DNA of 64,000 nucleotides. It comes from an uncultured Collinsella sp. (GTDB lineage Bacteria > Actinomycetota > Coriobacteriia > Coriobacteriales > Coriobacteriaceae). Positions 1 through 7,487 of the stretch are shown here, piece by piece. The DNA is taken from positions 1-64,000 of the forward strand of contig CALJDJ010000104.1 in assembly GCA_938023705.1 (NCBI GenBank). Direction: 5' to 3'. The notes beneath the pieces are model-generated. The model searched no databases. It was not told the origin of the DNA and saw only the letters and a list, made by a program, of their open reading frames with translations. Position numbers and translations under genes: made by a program. Every line of letters begins with the position of its first letter. Position 1 is the first letter of the stretch.

Positions 1-8
1 AAAGGGCG

Positions 9-30
9 GAGGCGGGGCATTCCCCGCCTC
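9..30 (-). terminator. Hairpin downstream of the LacI-type gene
   Basis: Perfect inverted repeat GAGGCGGGG / CCCCGCCTC around a 4-nt loop, 20 nt beyond the repressor stop codon. In the minus direction it is followed by GCCCTTT, a weak T tract, so termination is likely but not certain. It may also serve a convergent gene outside the window. Confidence 0.5.
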
Positions 31-50
31 TTACACCACATCTCTGCGCG

Positions 51-1124
51 CTACCCAAGCTCGCAGTAGCGGTCGACGTTGCTGGCAAACACCATCTCCA
101 CAGCACCCTTCTGCACGGGCTCCGCCGGAGTTTTACCCCACAGCAAATACTCGCCCAAGGTCTTGGCACCACGGTAGGCCAAGCTCACCGGGTCCTTATA
201 GACGATATTGGTAAAAATGCCACGGCGTAAGGCCAGGGCGCTCTCGGGGAACAGGTCGTTGCCGATCACCATGACCTTGCCGGCCTTGCCGCTCGAAACA
301 AGCGCGTCAGCGACCACCTCGGAACCAACGGCAAAAACGCTACAGATGAGCTCGGGAGCATCCGGCGCACTCAAGCGCTGCTCAAGCTCGCGCTCGAGCT
401 GTTTGACTTGCGCATGGGCACCGGCAAGGTCCTCAACCCGCCATGGAATATCGTGCTCGCGCAGGTAATTATGAAAGGCGCGGGCGGTCAGATAGTGCGA
501 GTCGGTATAAGGGTCGCCCGCCAACAGGAGCACGCGGGCGTCAGCCCCAGAAGCGTGGACCAGGTTAGCCGCCTGCTCTGCCATAAGACTGCCCGCCGCG
601 GAATAGTCCGCCAGACTGGCACCCAGGCGATCGAGGTGCGGTCGGTCGCCGTCGACGAGCTCGATCGCCACACCCGCCTCGGCAATCTGCCTCAAGAGTT
701 CGGTTGCACGGTCATCGCCCGGAACATAGGCAAGCAGACCGTCAATCTTCTCGCCTACCTGCAGACGCTCATCAATCTGCTCGAGCGCATCGGCGTAGCC
801 GCCCACGCCAAATTCTACGCGCTCAACCGTAATGCCCTGATCGATGACCTCCTGCTCAAAGCGGTTGCAGCCTTCCCAAAGGTAACGGAAAAAGTACGCC
901 CCCTCGCGCGATGCGCGGGGCAGGCAAAACACCAGGTTGATATCCTTGCGCCGCAGGCTTGAGGCACTTGTGTTGCGATGGTAGCCCATGGCCTCGGCCT
1001 TGGCATTCACCTTGGCACGCACGGATTCGCTCACGCCGGCCTTGCCCGTCAGGGCCTTATGCACGGTATTGATGGAAACGCCAAGCTCGGCGGCTATGTC
1101 CTTCATGGTTACGCGAGCGCTCAT
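51..1124 (-). CDS. LacI/GalR-family transcriptional regulator
   Basis: A 357-aa DNA-binding regulator. The N-terminal helix-turn-helix and hinge are clear (residues about 7-55, beginning MKDIAAELGVSINTVHKAL). The rest (about 60-355) has the length and pattern of the periplasmic-binding-protein-like effector domain that binds sugars in this family. The chosen ATG has GGAG 7 nt upstream. No neighbouring sugar operon is visible: the next gene inside the window belongs to iron uptake. The target is therefore probably to the left of the window, and the effector cannot be named. Confidence 0.9.
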   Translation of the reverse strand: MSARVTMKDIAAELGVSINTVHKALTGKAGVSESVRAKVNAKAEAMGYHRNTSASSLRRKDINLVFCLPRASREGAYFFRYLWEGCNRFEQEVIDQGITVERVEFGVGGYADALEQIDERLQVGEKIDGLLAYVPGDDRATELLRQIAEAGVAIELVDGDRPHLDRLGASLADYSAAGSLMAEQAANLVHASGADARVLLLAGDPYTDSHYLTARAFHNYLREHDIPWRVEDLAGAHAQVKQLERELEQRLSAPDAPELICSVFAVGSEVVADALVSSGKAGKVMVIGNDLFPESALALRRGIFTNIVYKDPVSLAYRGAKTLGEYLLWGKTPAEPVQKGAVEMVFASNVDRYCELG

Positions 1125-1221
1125 GGGGTTACTCCGTTATAGATAAGTTGCCAATTAACAGTACAGGTAACGATACCCCAAAATCACTCTTCAACTCGCC
1201 GCGCTCTCCCCCAAATGTGCA

Positions 1222-1255
1222 AAGCGCCCCGCGAACGGATGCTCGCGGGGCGCTT
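1222..1255 (-). terminator. Terminator after the Cys-rich Feo-associated gene
   Basis: Perfect 13-bp stem AAGCGCCCCGCGA / TCGCGGGGCGCTT with an 8-nt loop, 13 nt beyond the stop of the 66-aa gene. In the minus direction it continues TTTGCACATTT. Confidence 0.7.
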
Positions 1256-1267
1256 GGATGACGGACC

Positions 1268-1468
1268 TTACTTGATACCGCGGCCCAAGTCTTCGGCAAT
1301 TTTGTCCACGCCCTTAAGTGCGGCGCAGGTTTTTTTGTTGGAACAATGTCCCGTGCAAACGCCGCCCTGAGCGCAGTCGGCGCAGGTGCCCTTGCGATAA
1401 ATGCGCACGCACACGGCGACAAACGCAATGCCGATAACAGCCAGTACAACAATATCGATAGGTGCCAT
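1268..1468 (-). CDS. FeoB-associated Cys-rich membrane protein
   Basis: A 66-aa protein with one N-terminal membrane helix (about residues 4-21) and a short cytoplasmic tail carrying Cys29, Cys32, Cys38, Cys42 and Cys48. Small one-helix Cys-rich proteins next to feoB are a known family (FeoB-associated Cys-rich membrane protein, 'P12'-like), thought to assist ferrous iron uptake, though their mechanism is not settled. It lies downstream of feoB on the same strand. An AGTTAACCAC box 15 nt upstream of its start suggests it can also be expressed alone under the same metal control as the feo genes. Confidence 0.8.
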   Translation of the reverse strand: MAPIDIVVLAVIGIAFVAVCVRIYRKGTCADCAQGGVCTGHCSNKKTCAALKGVDKIAEDLGRGIK

Positions 1469-1482
1469 AGCAAGCCTCCTCT

Positions 1483-1492
1483 AGTTAACCAC
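1483..1492. promoter_or_regulatory. Candidate metal-regulator box upstream of the Cys-rich gene
   Basis: The 10-mer AGTTAACCAC occurs here and, as both arms of an inverted repeat, upstream of the first feoA (4642-4656 and 4681-4695). All three copies lie around feo genes. The core resembles DtxR/IdeR-type half sites (GTTAACC). The factor is inferred. Confidence 0.45.
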
Positions 1493-1515
1493 CACTTACT
1501 TTACCCCATTCTCCA

Positions 1516-1557
1516 CCTGCCAAAAAGGGACAGGTTTATTTTGGTAGGTTTTATCTG
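1516..1557. repeat. Dispersed intergenic repeat, family A copy 1
   Basis: A 42-nt unit beginning CCTGCCAAAAAGGGACAGG and ending GGTAGGTTTTATCTG. It matches 49908-49949 at 41 of 42 positions, and a partly rearranged copy is at 50021-50071. The ends are roughly self-complementary (CCTGCCAAAA against TTTTGGTAGG). It lies between the feoB terminator and the Cys-rich gene. Confidence 0.8.
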
Positions 1558-1581
1558 CGGAAACGCCACATCTCCCTCACC

Positions 1582-1614
1582 AAAAAGCCCGAGTGTCGCT
1601 GGGACACCCGGGCT
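1582..1614 (-). terminator. feoB terminator
   Basis: In the minus direction the stem AGCCCGGGTGTC / GACACTCGGGCT (one imperfect pair) is followed directly by TTTTT. It starts 30 nt beyond the feoB stop codon. Confidence 0.9.
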
Positions 1615-1643
1615 CGTGGAAAGGGGCTGATCCTTATTCGGAC

Positions 1644-3971
1644 TTAAGCGGAAACTGCAGCGGAAGCGGTGTTGGTCTCGTCCTCGTCGGTCCAAGCGTG
1701 CTTGGGCATGGGACGGAAGATCTGGAAGAGCATCGCAACCAGCAGAACGATGGCTACAACCGTCCAAATACCAAACTGGCCAAGGACAAGCAGGTTGTAG
1801 AACTGGTTGATGAACAGGGCGATCACCCAAGCGAAGGCGCACTCGTAGCCGATGGCAATCGCGGTCCACTTGCCGGAGTCCATCTGGTTGCGGATAGTGC
1901 CCATGGCGGCAAAGCACGGGGCGCACAGCAGGTTGAATGCGCCAAAGGCAACGCAAGCGCCCATAGTCGGGAACATGCCGGCAAACGCGGTCCACAGGCT
2001 CGGGTCGGTCTCGGCGGCGTCGGCAACGGACAGCAGCGAGCCGGCGGTGGCGACGACGTTCTCCTTGGCGACAAGTCCAGAGACAGTCAGCGCAGTTGCC
2101 TGCCAGGTGCTAAAGCCGAGCGGGGCGAAAATCCAGGCGACCAGGTTGCCCAGCATGGCGAGCACGGAGTAGTCCATAAACTCCTCGGGGATGCCGTCCA
2201 TCGCAGGCAGGAAGCCAAAGGAACCGTTGTAGCTACCAAAGTTGGAGAGGAACCAAACCACGACGGTAGAGGCGAAGATGACCGTGCCGGCCTTCTTGAT
2301 AAAGGCCCAGCAGCGCTCCCACACGTGCAGCGCCCAAGAGCGGATCGCCGGGAAGTGGTAGGCGGGAAGCTCCATAACGAACGGCGTCGGGCGACCGGCG
2401 AAGAGCTTGGTCTTCTTGAGCATGAGGCCCGAGGCGATGACGGCAAAGACGCCCAGGAAGTAGAAGAGTGGGCTGATCCACGCGGCGGTGGTGGAAGAAT
2501 CGCCGATGATGGAGCCCATGAGCAGGGCGATGATCGGCAGCTTGGCACCACAGGGAATAAACGTGGTGGTCATGACCGTCATACGGCGGTCCTTCTCGTT
2601 CTCGATGGTCTTGGTAGCCATGACGCCGGGGACGCCGCAGCCCGAGGACACGAGCATGGGGATAAAGGACTTGCCGGACAGGCCGAAGCGGCGGAACACG
2701 CGGTCCATGATGAAGGCGACGCGGGCCATGTAGCCGCAGTCCTCCAGGAAAGACAGCATCACGAACAGCAGGAACATCTGCGGCACGAAGCCGAAGATGG
2801 CGCCCAGACCGCCGACGATACCGTCACAGACCAGCGAATCGACCAGGCCACCGTCCTCGGTGCCGCCCGCCACAAGGGCATCGTGCACCACGGTGGTAAT
2901 ACCCGGAACATAGGGGCCGTACTGTGCCGGGTCGACCGAGTCGGCGGCGTCACCCGCAGCCTCGACAGCTGCGTCGTAGGCGTCGCGGCCCTGGCCGAGC
3001 ACATACCAGCCGTCGGTGCCAAAGAGCTGGTCGTTGGTGAAGTCGGTCACCGTGCCGCCCAAGGTAGAGACGGCAATGTAGTACACGCAGAACATGATGA
3101 CCACAAAGATCGGCAGGCCCAAGATACGGTTGGTAACCACACGGTCGATCTTCTCGGAGGTGCTCATCTTGGCCGGAGCCTTGGTGAGGCACTCGTCGAT
3201 GATGTGGGCAATCACGCCGTAGCGCTCGCCGGTAATGATGGACTCGGCGTCGTCGTCGCAATCCTGCTCGCACTGGGCGACCAGCTGCTCGACGCGAGCG
3301 GCCTTCTCCTTAGTGAGGTTGATGAGCTTGCAGGCGTCCGCGTCGCGCTCGAACAGCTTGACGGCGTAGTAGCGACGCTTGTTGGCGGGAACGCTCGCAG
3401 GCAGGTTATTCTCGATGTGGTCCAGAACGTCCTCGATGGAAGAATCGAACTTGTGCTCCGGCACCTGGCCCTTGGAAGCAGCGGACTTCTTGACCTGCTC
3501 GAACAGCTCCTTGATGCCCTTGTTCTTAAGAGCCGAGATCATCATGACCGGACAGCCGAGCTTCTTGGAAAGCTTGTCCGTGTCGATTTTATCGCCGTTC
3601 TTCTCGACCAGGTCGGCCATGTTGAGGGCAACGACCACGGGCAGGCCGGTCTCGATAACCTGAAGCGCCAGGTACAGGTTACGCTCGAGGTTGGTGGCGT
3701 CGACCACCTGGACGACAACATCGGGCTCGCCGCTCATGAGGTAATCGCGCGAGCATTGCTCCTCGGGGCTGTAGGGGGAAAGCGAGTATATGCCAGGGAG
3801 GTCCGTGATGGTAACGTTCTTGTCGCTTAGGAGCTTGGCTTCCTTTTTCTCAACCGTGACGCCGGGCCAGTTGCCAACGTAGCCGTTGGCGCCGGTGATC
3901 AGGTTGAAAAGCGTGGTCTTGCCGCAGTTGGGGTTACCCGCCAGCGCGACATGGATCTGAGAATCCGCCAT
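1644..3971 (-). CDS. feoB: Ferrous iron transporter FeoB
   Basis: A 775-aa inner-membrane Fe(II) transporter. The N-terminal G-protein domain has G1 GNPNCGKT (12-19), G3 DLPG (57-60) and G4 NMAD (117-120). A helical spacer follows, and then a polytopic region from about residue 285 with the two Gate segments (for example CGVPGVMATKTI and PCGAKLPIIALL). The length is normal for the family. A loop of about 80 residues (about 325-400, acidic and Gly-rich) separates the first membrane helices from the rest. The start has AAGGA 5 nt upstream. It follows two feoA genes on the same strand and has its own candidate operator at 4047-4066. Confidence 0.97.
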   Translation of the reverse strand: MADSQIHVALAGNPNCGKTTLFNLITGANGYVGNWPGVTVEKKEAKLLSDKNVTITDLPGIYSLSPYSPEEQCSRDYLMSGEPDVVVQVVDATNLERNLYLALQVIETGLPVVVALNMADLVEKNGDKIDTDKLSKKLGCPVMMISALKNKGIKELFEQVKKSAASKGQVPEHKFDSSIEDVLDHIENNLPASVPANKRRYYAVKLFERDADACKLINLTKEKAARVEQLVAQCEQDCDDDAESIITGERYGVIAHIIDECLTKAPAKMSTSEKIDRVVTNRILGLPIFVVIMFCVYYIAVSTLGGTVTDFTNDQLFGTDGWYVLGQGRDAYDAAVEAAGDAADSVDPAQYGPYVPGITTVVHDALVAGGTEDGGLVDSLVCDGIVGGLGAIFGFVPQMFLLFVMLSFLEDCGYMARVAFIMDRVFRRFGLSGKSFIPMLVSSGCGVPGVMATKTIENEKDRRMTVMTTTFIPCGAKLPIIALLMGSIIGDSSTTAAWISPLFYFLGVFAVIASGLMLKKTKLFAGRPTPFVMELPAYHFPAIRSWALHVWERCWAFIKKAGTVIFASTVVVWFLSNFGSYNGSFGFLPAMDGIPEEFMDYSVLAMLGNLVAWIFAPLGFSTWQATALTVSGLVAKENVVATAGSLLSVADAAETDPSLWTAFAGMFPTMGACVAFGAFNLLCAPCFAAMGTIRNQMDSGKWTAIAIGYECAFAWVIALFINQFYNLLVLGQFGIWTVVAIVLLVAMLFQIFRPMPKHAWTDEDETNTASAAVSA

Positions 3972-4046
3972 TCAATCCTTCTTCCTTGTGTGCCCGCGCT
4001 GCTTTCTCCGCGCGAGCTGGATAATGTGCTTCAAAAATGCTGCATT

Positions 4047-4066
4047 AAGTTAGAAAAACCTAACTT
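4047..4066. promoter_or_regulatory. Palindromic operator upstream of feoB
   Basis: Perfect inverted repeat AAGTTAG-6 nt-CTAACTT between the second feoA and feoB. It resembles the 19-bp palindromes bound by DtxR/IdeR iron repressors (GTTAG/CTAAC core). The resemblance is seen in the sequence; the identity of the regulator is inferred. Confidence 0.55.
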
Positions 4067-4094
4067 TATCTGCAGAAATACACGTCGCGAGCCC

Positions 4095-4316
4095 TTACTG
4101 GACCTCGACGACGGCCGCCTCCTCCTTGCGGATGGAAAGCTCGTAGCCGCGCACGTTGATCTCGACCGGATCACCGAGCGGCGCAACCTTTACGACCTTG
4201 AACGAAGTGCCCTTGATGAGCCCCAGGTCCATAAGGTGGCGGCGCAGCGCGCCCTCACCGTGAAGCTTGACGATGGTAGAGCTCTCGCCCACCTTAACGT
4301 CACCCAACGTCTTCAT
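4095..4316 (-). CDS. feoA: FeoA-domain protein (feoB-proximal)
   Basis: A 73-aa SH3-like FeoA domain, a cytoplasmic partner of FeoB in Fe(II) uptake. It has the family pattern of LMDLGLIKGTSFKVVKVAPL in the middle and a final strand with ELSIRKEEAAVVEV. The start has AAGGGGG 8 nt upstream. It is the second of two tandem feoA genes, 39 nt downstream of the first. Two separate FeoA proteins rather than one are common in Firmicutes and actinobacterial feo operons. Confidence 0.92.
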   Translation of the reverse strand: MKTLGDVKVGESSTIVKLHGEGALRRHLMDLGLIKGTSFKVVKVAPLGDPVEINVRGYELSIRKEEAAVVEVQ

Positions 4317-4355
4317 ATTCTTTTCCCCCTTTCAGCTTTTATGAAATGCTGCGAA

Positions 4356-4598
4356 CTAACCGACGGTCATGATGTGCATGGCGACCTTGGTGTCGATACC
4401 AAAGCGTGCGCCCAGCACGGTGACGATGATATTGGCGCCACTCGAGCTCACCACGTGAACCTCACTGCCCTCGACAAAGCCGAGGTCCTTGAGGTGGTGC
4501 TTCATGTCCTCATTGCCCTTTACACGAGACACGTGCACGGTTTCGCCCGCTTTCACCATCGAAAGCGGCATGGCCGGCATCTGCGGTCCGCAAGACAT
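4356..4598 (-). CDS. feoA: FeoA-domain protein (promoter-proximal)
   Basis: An 80-aa FeoA-type protein and the first gene of the feo operon. The core KHHLKDLGFVEGSEVHVVS matches the family, and the C-terminus GARFGIDTKVAMHIMTV is the final strand. A short N-terminal extension, MSCGPQMPAMPLSM, contains a Cys and could contact metal, but that is a guess. AGGAG lies 7 nt before the ATG. The upstream inverted repeat at 4642-4695 is the likely control site. Confidence 0.92.
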   Translation of the reverse strand: MSCGPQMPAMPLSMVKAGETVHVSRVKGNEDMKHHLKDLGFVEGSEVHVVSSSGANIIVTVLGARFGIDTKVAMHIMTVG

Positions 4599-4641
4599 GA
4601 GTGTGCTCCTAACGTCAGTTCGTCCTCAACATCGACGCAGC

Positions 4642-4695
4642 AAAAGTTAACCACGTCTATGTTCGCTACAGTAAACTAGCACGTGGTTAACTTTT
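4642..4695. promoter_or_regulatory. Inverted-repeat control region of the feo operon
   Basis: Arms AAAAGTTAACCACGT (4642-4656) and its reverse complement (from 4681) are 15 nt each and 24 nt apart. Each arm contains GTTAAC, itself a palindrome. The spacer is AT-rich and is likely to contain the minus-strand promoter. The region from here to 4920 (about 225 nt) holds no gene I can support; it also contains two GTTACC direct repeats near 4729-4745. Confidence 0.55.
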
Positions 4696-4920
4696 TTGGA
4701 AGTCTTGGATGCACATTCCTGCAAAAAAGTTACCGATGGGTTACCTTACGAAAGATATTGGGTTTGCCGGCAGACGGTAGCTTCGGGGCCGCGAACGGCT
4801 GGATCGCGCGCTCTGGAGGGACAGATATGACAGTAAACCTCGCGCGGCGCAGCGATCCAAGTTACCCCGGCAAAGACGGGGCAAGATTCCACAACCAAAA
4901 AGCGATGCGCTTCCGCCCAC

Positions 4921-4926
4921 TATAAT
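4921..4926 (+). promoter_or_regulatory. -10 element of the rpiR-like gene
   Basis: TATAAT lies 29 nt upstream of the ATG at 4955, giving a short leader with AGGAGG at 4944-4949. No convincing -35 hexamer is seen at 16-18 nt. Confidence 0.5.
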
Positions 4927-4954
4927 GAATTGAACAATCAATGCAGGAGGCGGC

Positions 4955-5797
4955 ATGGACCAAGACCCGAGCGACCTCGTTCGCGCACCAAAAGACACCG
5001 TGAGCACCATCAGGCACTTCAGTCTGATGAACTCCCTTCTGGCTGTTGTCAACCAGAGCCCCCACGACTCGCAGGACAGTGTGCTCGCACGCTATTTTCT
5101 GGAGAATTTTGACCGTTTGGCAAAGCTCAACGTCTACGACGTGGCAGAGGAATGCTTTACCTCCCGATCGGGCATCAGGCGCTTCTGCCAGTCCATCGGC
5201 CTCGACAATTTCTCGGACCTCAAGTCCTATACCTGGGAATGGTCGCGCCACCGACGCCTCTTCTCGCGCTATGCCGACCACGAGAACTACCGCGAGTACC
5301 TCATGGACGCGCTCGCCCACATGGACCGCACCATCAACGATGCCGTGCCCGAGGGGACGCTCGACAGCCTTGCGGCCTTCATCCATGATGCCCGCCGCGT
5401 GGTGATCCTCACCTCGGATTTCTCGAGCGGGGCCGTGCGGCAGTTTCAGCAGTCGATGCTCTACCTGCACAAGATGGTCGACATCGTGACGGACTCCACG
5501 GGAGACATCACCCAGCTCGCAACGCTCGGCGCGCATGATGCGCTCATCGTGATATCGGAACACGGAAACTACGCGCGCGCCGTGCAGTCCGTCTTTGCGG
5601 GCTCAAGGATACCGCGCGCGCTCATCACCGTCGATGCCGATGCCGACATCGAGGATACCTTTACCTTTGCCGTGCGCCTCTCGCCCGAGCCCCAAGCGGC
5701 GGGGCGCACCGTCTTTGCGCAGTACGGCATCACTTACCTGCTCGATCTTCTCTACAACCGCTACTACACGATCCATGGGGAGCATGCGGCGGAATAG
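4955..5797 (+). CDS. RpiR/MurR-family regulator with SIS domain
   Basis: A 280-aa transcriptional regulator. Residues about 20-95 form the RpiR-type helix-turn-helix (KLNVYDVAEECFTSRSGIRR). Residues about 115-260 form a SIS sugar-phosphate isomerase-like effector domain (RRVVILTSDFSSGAVRQF). Members sense phosphosugars and control sugar catabolism. It sits just upstream of a beta-glucoside PTS permease and a GH1 enzyme on the same strand, so it is probably their local regulator, sensing a phospho-beta-glucoside or its product. The two 19-bp repeats at 5862-5906 are candidate binding sites. The start is fixed by AGGAGG 6 nt upstream. Confidence 0.88.
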   Translation: MDQDPSDLVRAPKDTVSTIRHFSLMNSLLAVVNQSPHDSQDSVLARYFLENFDRLAKLNVYDVAEECFTSRSGIRRFCQSIGLDNFSDLKSYTWEWSRHRRLFSRYADHENYREYLMDALAHMDRTINDAVPEGTLDSLAAFIHDARRVVILTSDFSSGAVRQFQQSMLYLHKMVDIVTDSTGDITQLATLGAHDALIVISEHGNYARAVQSVFAGSRIPRALITVDADADIEDTFTFAVRLSPEPQAAGRTVFAQYGITYLLDLLYNRYYTIHGEHAAE

Positions 5798-5861
5798 AGC
5801 CACAGCGCGATTGGGCGACCGCGGCAGACGCGACCTCAGCACCCTGCGGCACGCCCGCTCA

Positions 5862-5906
5862 GGGTCCAAAAATCGAACCCTCTCCCTGGGTCCAATTTCC
5901 GAACCC
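5862..5906. promoter_or_regulatory. Tandem 19-bp operator-like repeats before the PTS gene
   Basis: Two copies, GGGTCCAAAAATCGAACCC (5862-5880) and GGGTCCAATTTCCGAACCC (5888-5906), start 26 nt apart. Each is itself partly symmetric (GGGTnC...GnACCC). They lie between the RpiR-like gene and the permease, which fits cooperative regulator binding. The regulator is inferred from position. Confidence 0.5.
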
Positions 5907-5992
5907 CACGCCCGTGCGCGCGCTCGCTATCATGCAGCCATCAGCAGCGCGCGCTGAACCACATCACCATCCCCGTTTTGAAGGGAAAGCCC

Positions 5993-7399
5993 ATGGCTGC
6001 CAAAAAAGATTACGCGGCAATGCACTCCGCTATCATCGACGCCTGCGGAGGCGCAGAGAACATCTCCAACGTATCCCACTGCATGACGCGCCTGCGTCTG
6101 CAGCTCAAGAACACCGCCCGTTTTGACGAGGGTGCCGCAAAGGGCGTCCCCGGCGTGATCGGCCTCGTTGTGCAAAACGGCGAGTACCAGTTTGTGATCG
6201 GGCAGGACGTGCCGAGCCTTTACGAGGAGTTCCTCAAGGTTGAGGGCATCACCGCGGGCGGTTCGGTCGATGACCCGGACGCCGTGAAGGCCGAAAAGCA
6301 GGATCACGGCAGTATCGTCAACGCCATCCTGTCCTTCCTGGGCGGCACGTTCTCGCCCGTCATCCCCGTCATCGTGGCCGGTGGTCTTACCGGTGCCGTG
6401 CTGACGCTCCTCGTCAACTTCTGCGGCGTGTCGAGTGACTCGGGCACCTACCAGTTCTTCTCCTGCATCAACCAGGCAACGTTCTACTTCCTGCCCATGT
6501 TTATCGGCTTCTCGGCCGCCCAGCGTCTCAAGTCCAACGGCTACCTGGGAGCGTTTCTGGGCGCCGTGCTGCTCTTCTACACCATGGGTGTGGGCAACGA
6601 AACCGTCTACGACTTCTTTGGGATTGCCGTTCCCGCGGTGAGCTACAACTCCACGGTCTTCCCGGTGATTCTGGGCGTCTTGCTCATGAGCGCCGTCTAC
6701 CGCTTCTTCCAGAAGATCCTGCCCGAGGTCCTGCGCACCATCTTCGTGCCGCTGCTCACCATGCTCGTCACCGTACCGTTGACGCTTCTCGTCCTGGGCC
6801 CCATCGGCTACACCGTGGGCACTGCCCTTGCCGACGTGCTCATCACTGTCTACCGCGCCTGCCCCGCAGCAGCCGTTGCTTTTGTGGGCTGCTGCACCCC
6901 GTGGCTCGTCTTCTTTGGCATGAACAACGCCCTCTACCCGCTTCAGTTCATCCTTATGGCCGAGGTTGGCTCCGACCCGCTCATCTGCGCCGGAATGACC
7001 GCTGCTAACCTCGCCGTTGCCGGTGCGTGCTTTGCTGCCGCCGTGGTCGAGAAAAAGCTCGATGAGCGCTCCGTTGCCGTGGGCGCCGGCGTTACCGCCA
7101 TGTGTTCCATCACCGAACCTGGCGTGTACGGCGTGCTCTTTACCAAGCGTTTCCCGCTTGTGGGCGCCATGATCGGTGGCGGCATCGGAGGCATCATCGC
7201 CGGCCTTACCGGCATGACCCAATACGTCATCACCGCGTGCAGCTTTATCGCCTTCCCGGCCTATATCGGCGCCGACGGTTCGCTCACCAACCTGGCACTC
7301 GCTCTCACCGTTATGGCCGTCTCCGTGGCAACGTCTTTTGCCGCCACCTTCGTGCTCGGCAAGCGCGCCGAGGCCAAGGAGACGAACGCCGAGGCCTAA
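5993..7399 (+). CDS. PTS beta-glucoside-type transporter, EIIBC
   Basis: A 468-aa PTS permease. The EIIB domain (1-85) carries the phosphorylation Cys30 in SNVSHCMTRLRL. The EIIC membrane domain (about 105-455) has the family signatures GGTFSPVIPVIVAGG and ITEPGVYG. There is no EIIA domain, so a separate EIIA of the glucose type must supply the phosphate. The ATG at 5993 is preferred over the in-frame TTG 15 nt earlier because AAGGGA lies 6-7 nt before it. The protein would take up and phosphorylate a beta-glucoside such as cellobiose, arbutin or salicin for the GH1 enzyme downstream. Confidence 0.93.
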   Translation: MAAKKDYAAMHSAIIDACGGAENISNVSHCMTRLRLQLKNTARFDEGAAKGVPGVIGLVVQNGEYQFVIGQDVPSLYEEFLKVEGITAGGSVDDPDAVKAEKQDHGSIVNAILSFLGGTFSPVIPVIVAGGLTGAVLTLLVNFCGVSSDSGTYQFFSCINQATFYFLPMFIGFSAAQRLKSNGYLGAFLGAVLLFYTMGVGNETVYDFFGIAVPAVSYNSTVFPVILGVLLMSAVYRFFQKILPEVLRTIFVPLLTMLVTVPLTLLVLGPIGYTVGTALADVLITVYRACPAAAVAFVGCCTPWLVFFGMNNALYPLQFILMAEVGSDPLICAGMTAANLAVAGACFAAAVVEKKLDERSVAVGAGVTAMCSITEPGVYGVLFTKRFPLVGAMIGGGIGGIIAGLTGMTQYVITACSFIAFPAYIGADGSLTNLALALTVMAVSVATSFAATFVLGKRAEAKETNAEA

Positions 7400-7487
7400 A
7401 GGTCCTCGCTGCCGCAACGATTGATCGAGCTCGCGCCCGCGCCTCAGCGCATGCGGGCGCTGCATCCCAGCCACAAAGGAGACACCC

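Noticed and set aside
1593..3830. A 745-codon open frame antisense to feoB
   Set aside because: It is a high-GC shadow of feoB with low-complexity His/Gly/Asp/Glu composition, no ribosome site and no recognisable domain. Similar long antisense frames oppose aspS, ppc, hisS, the YhgE genes and htpG.
4683..4925. 80-codon open frame between feo and rpiR genes
   Set aside because: It begins inside the metal-box inverted repeat, has no ribosome site and no protein-like pattern.
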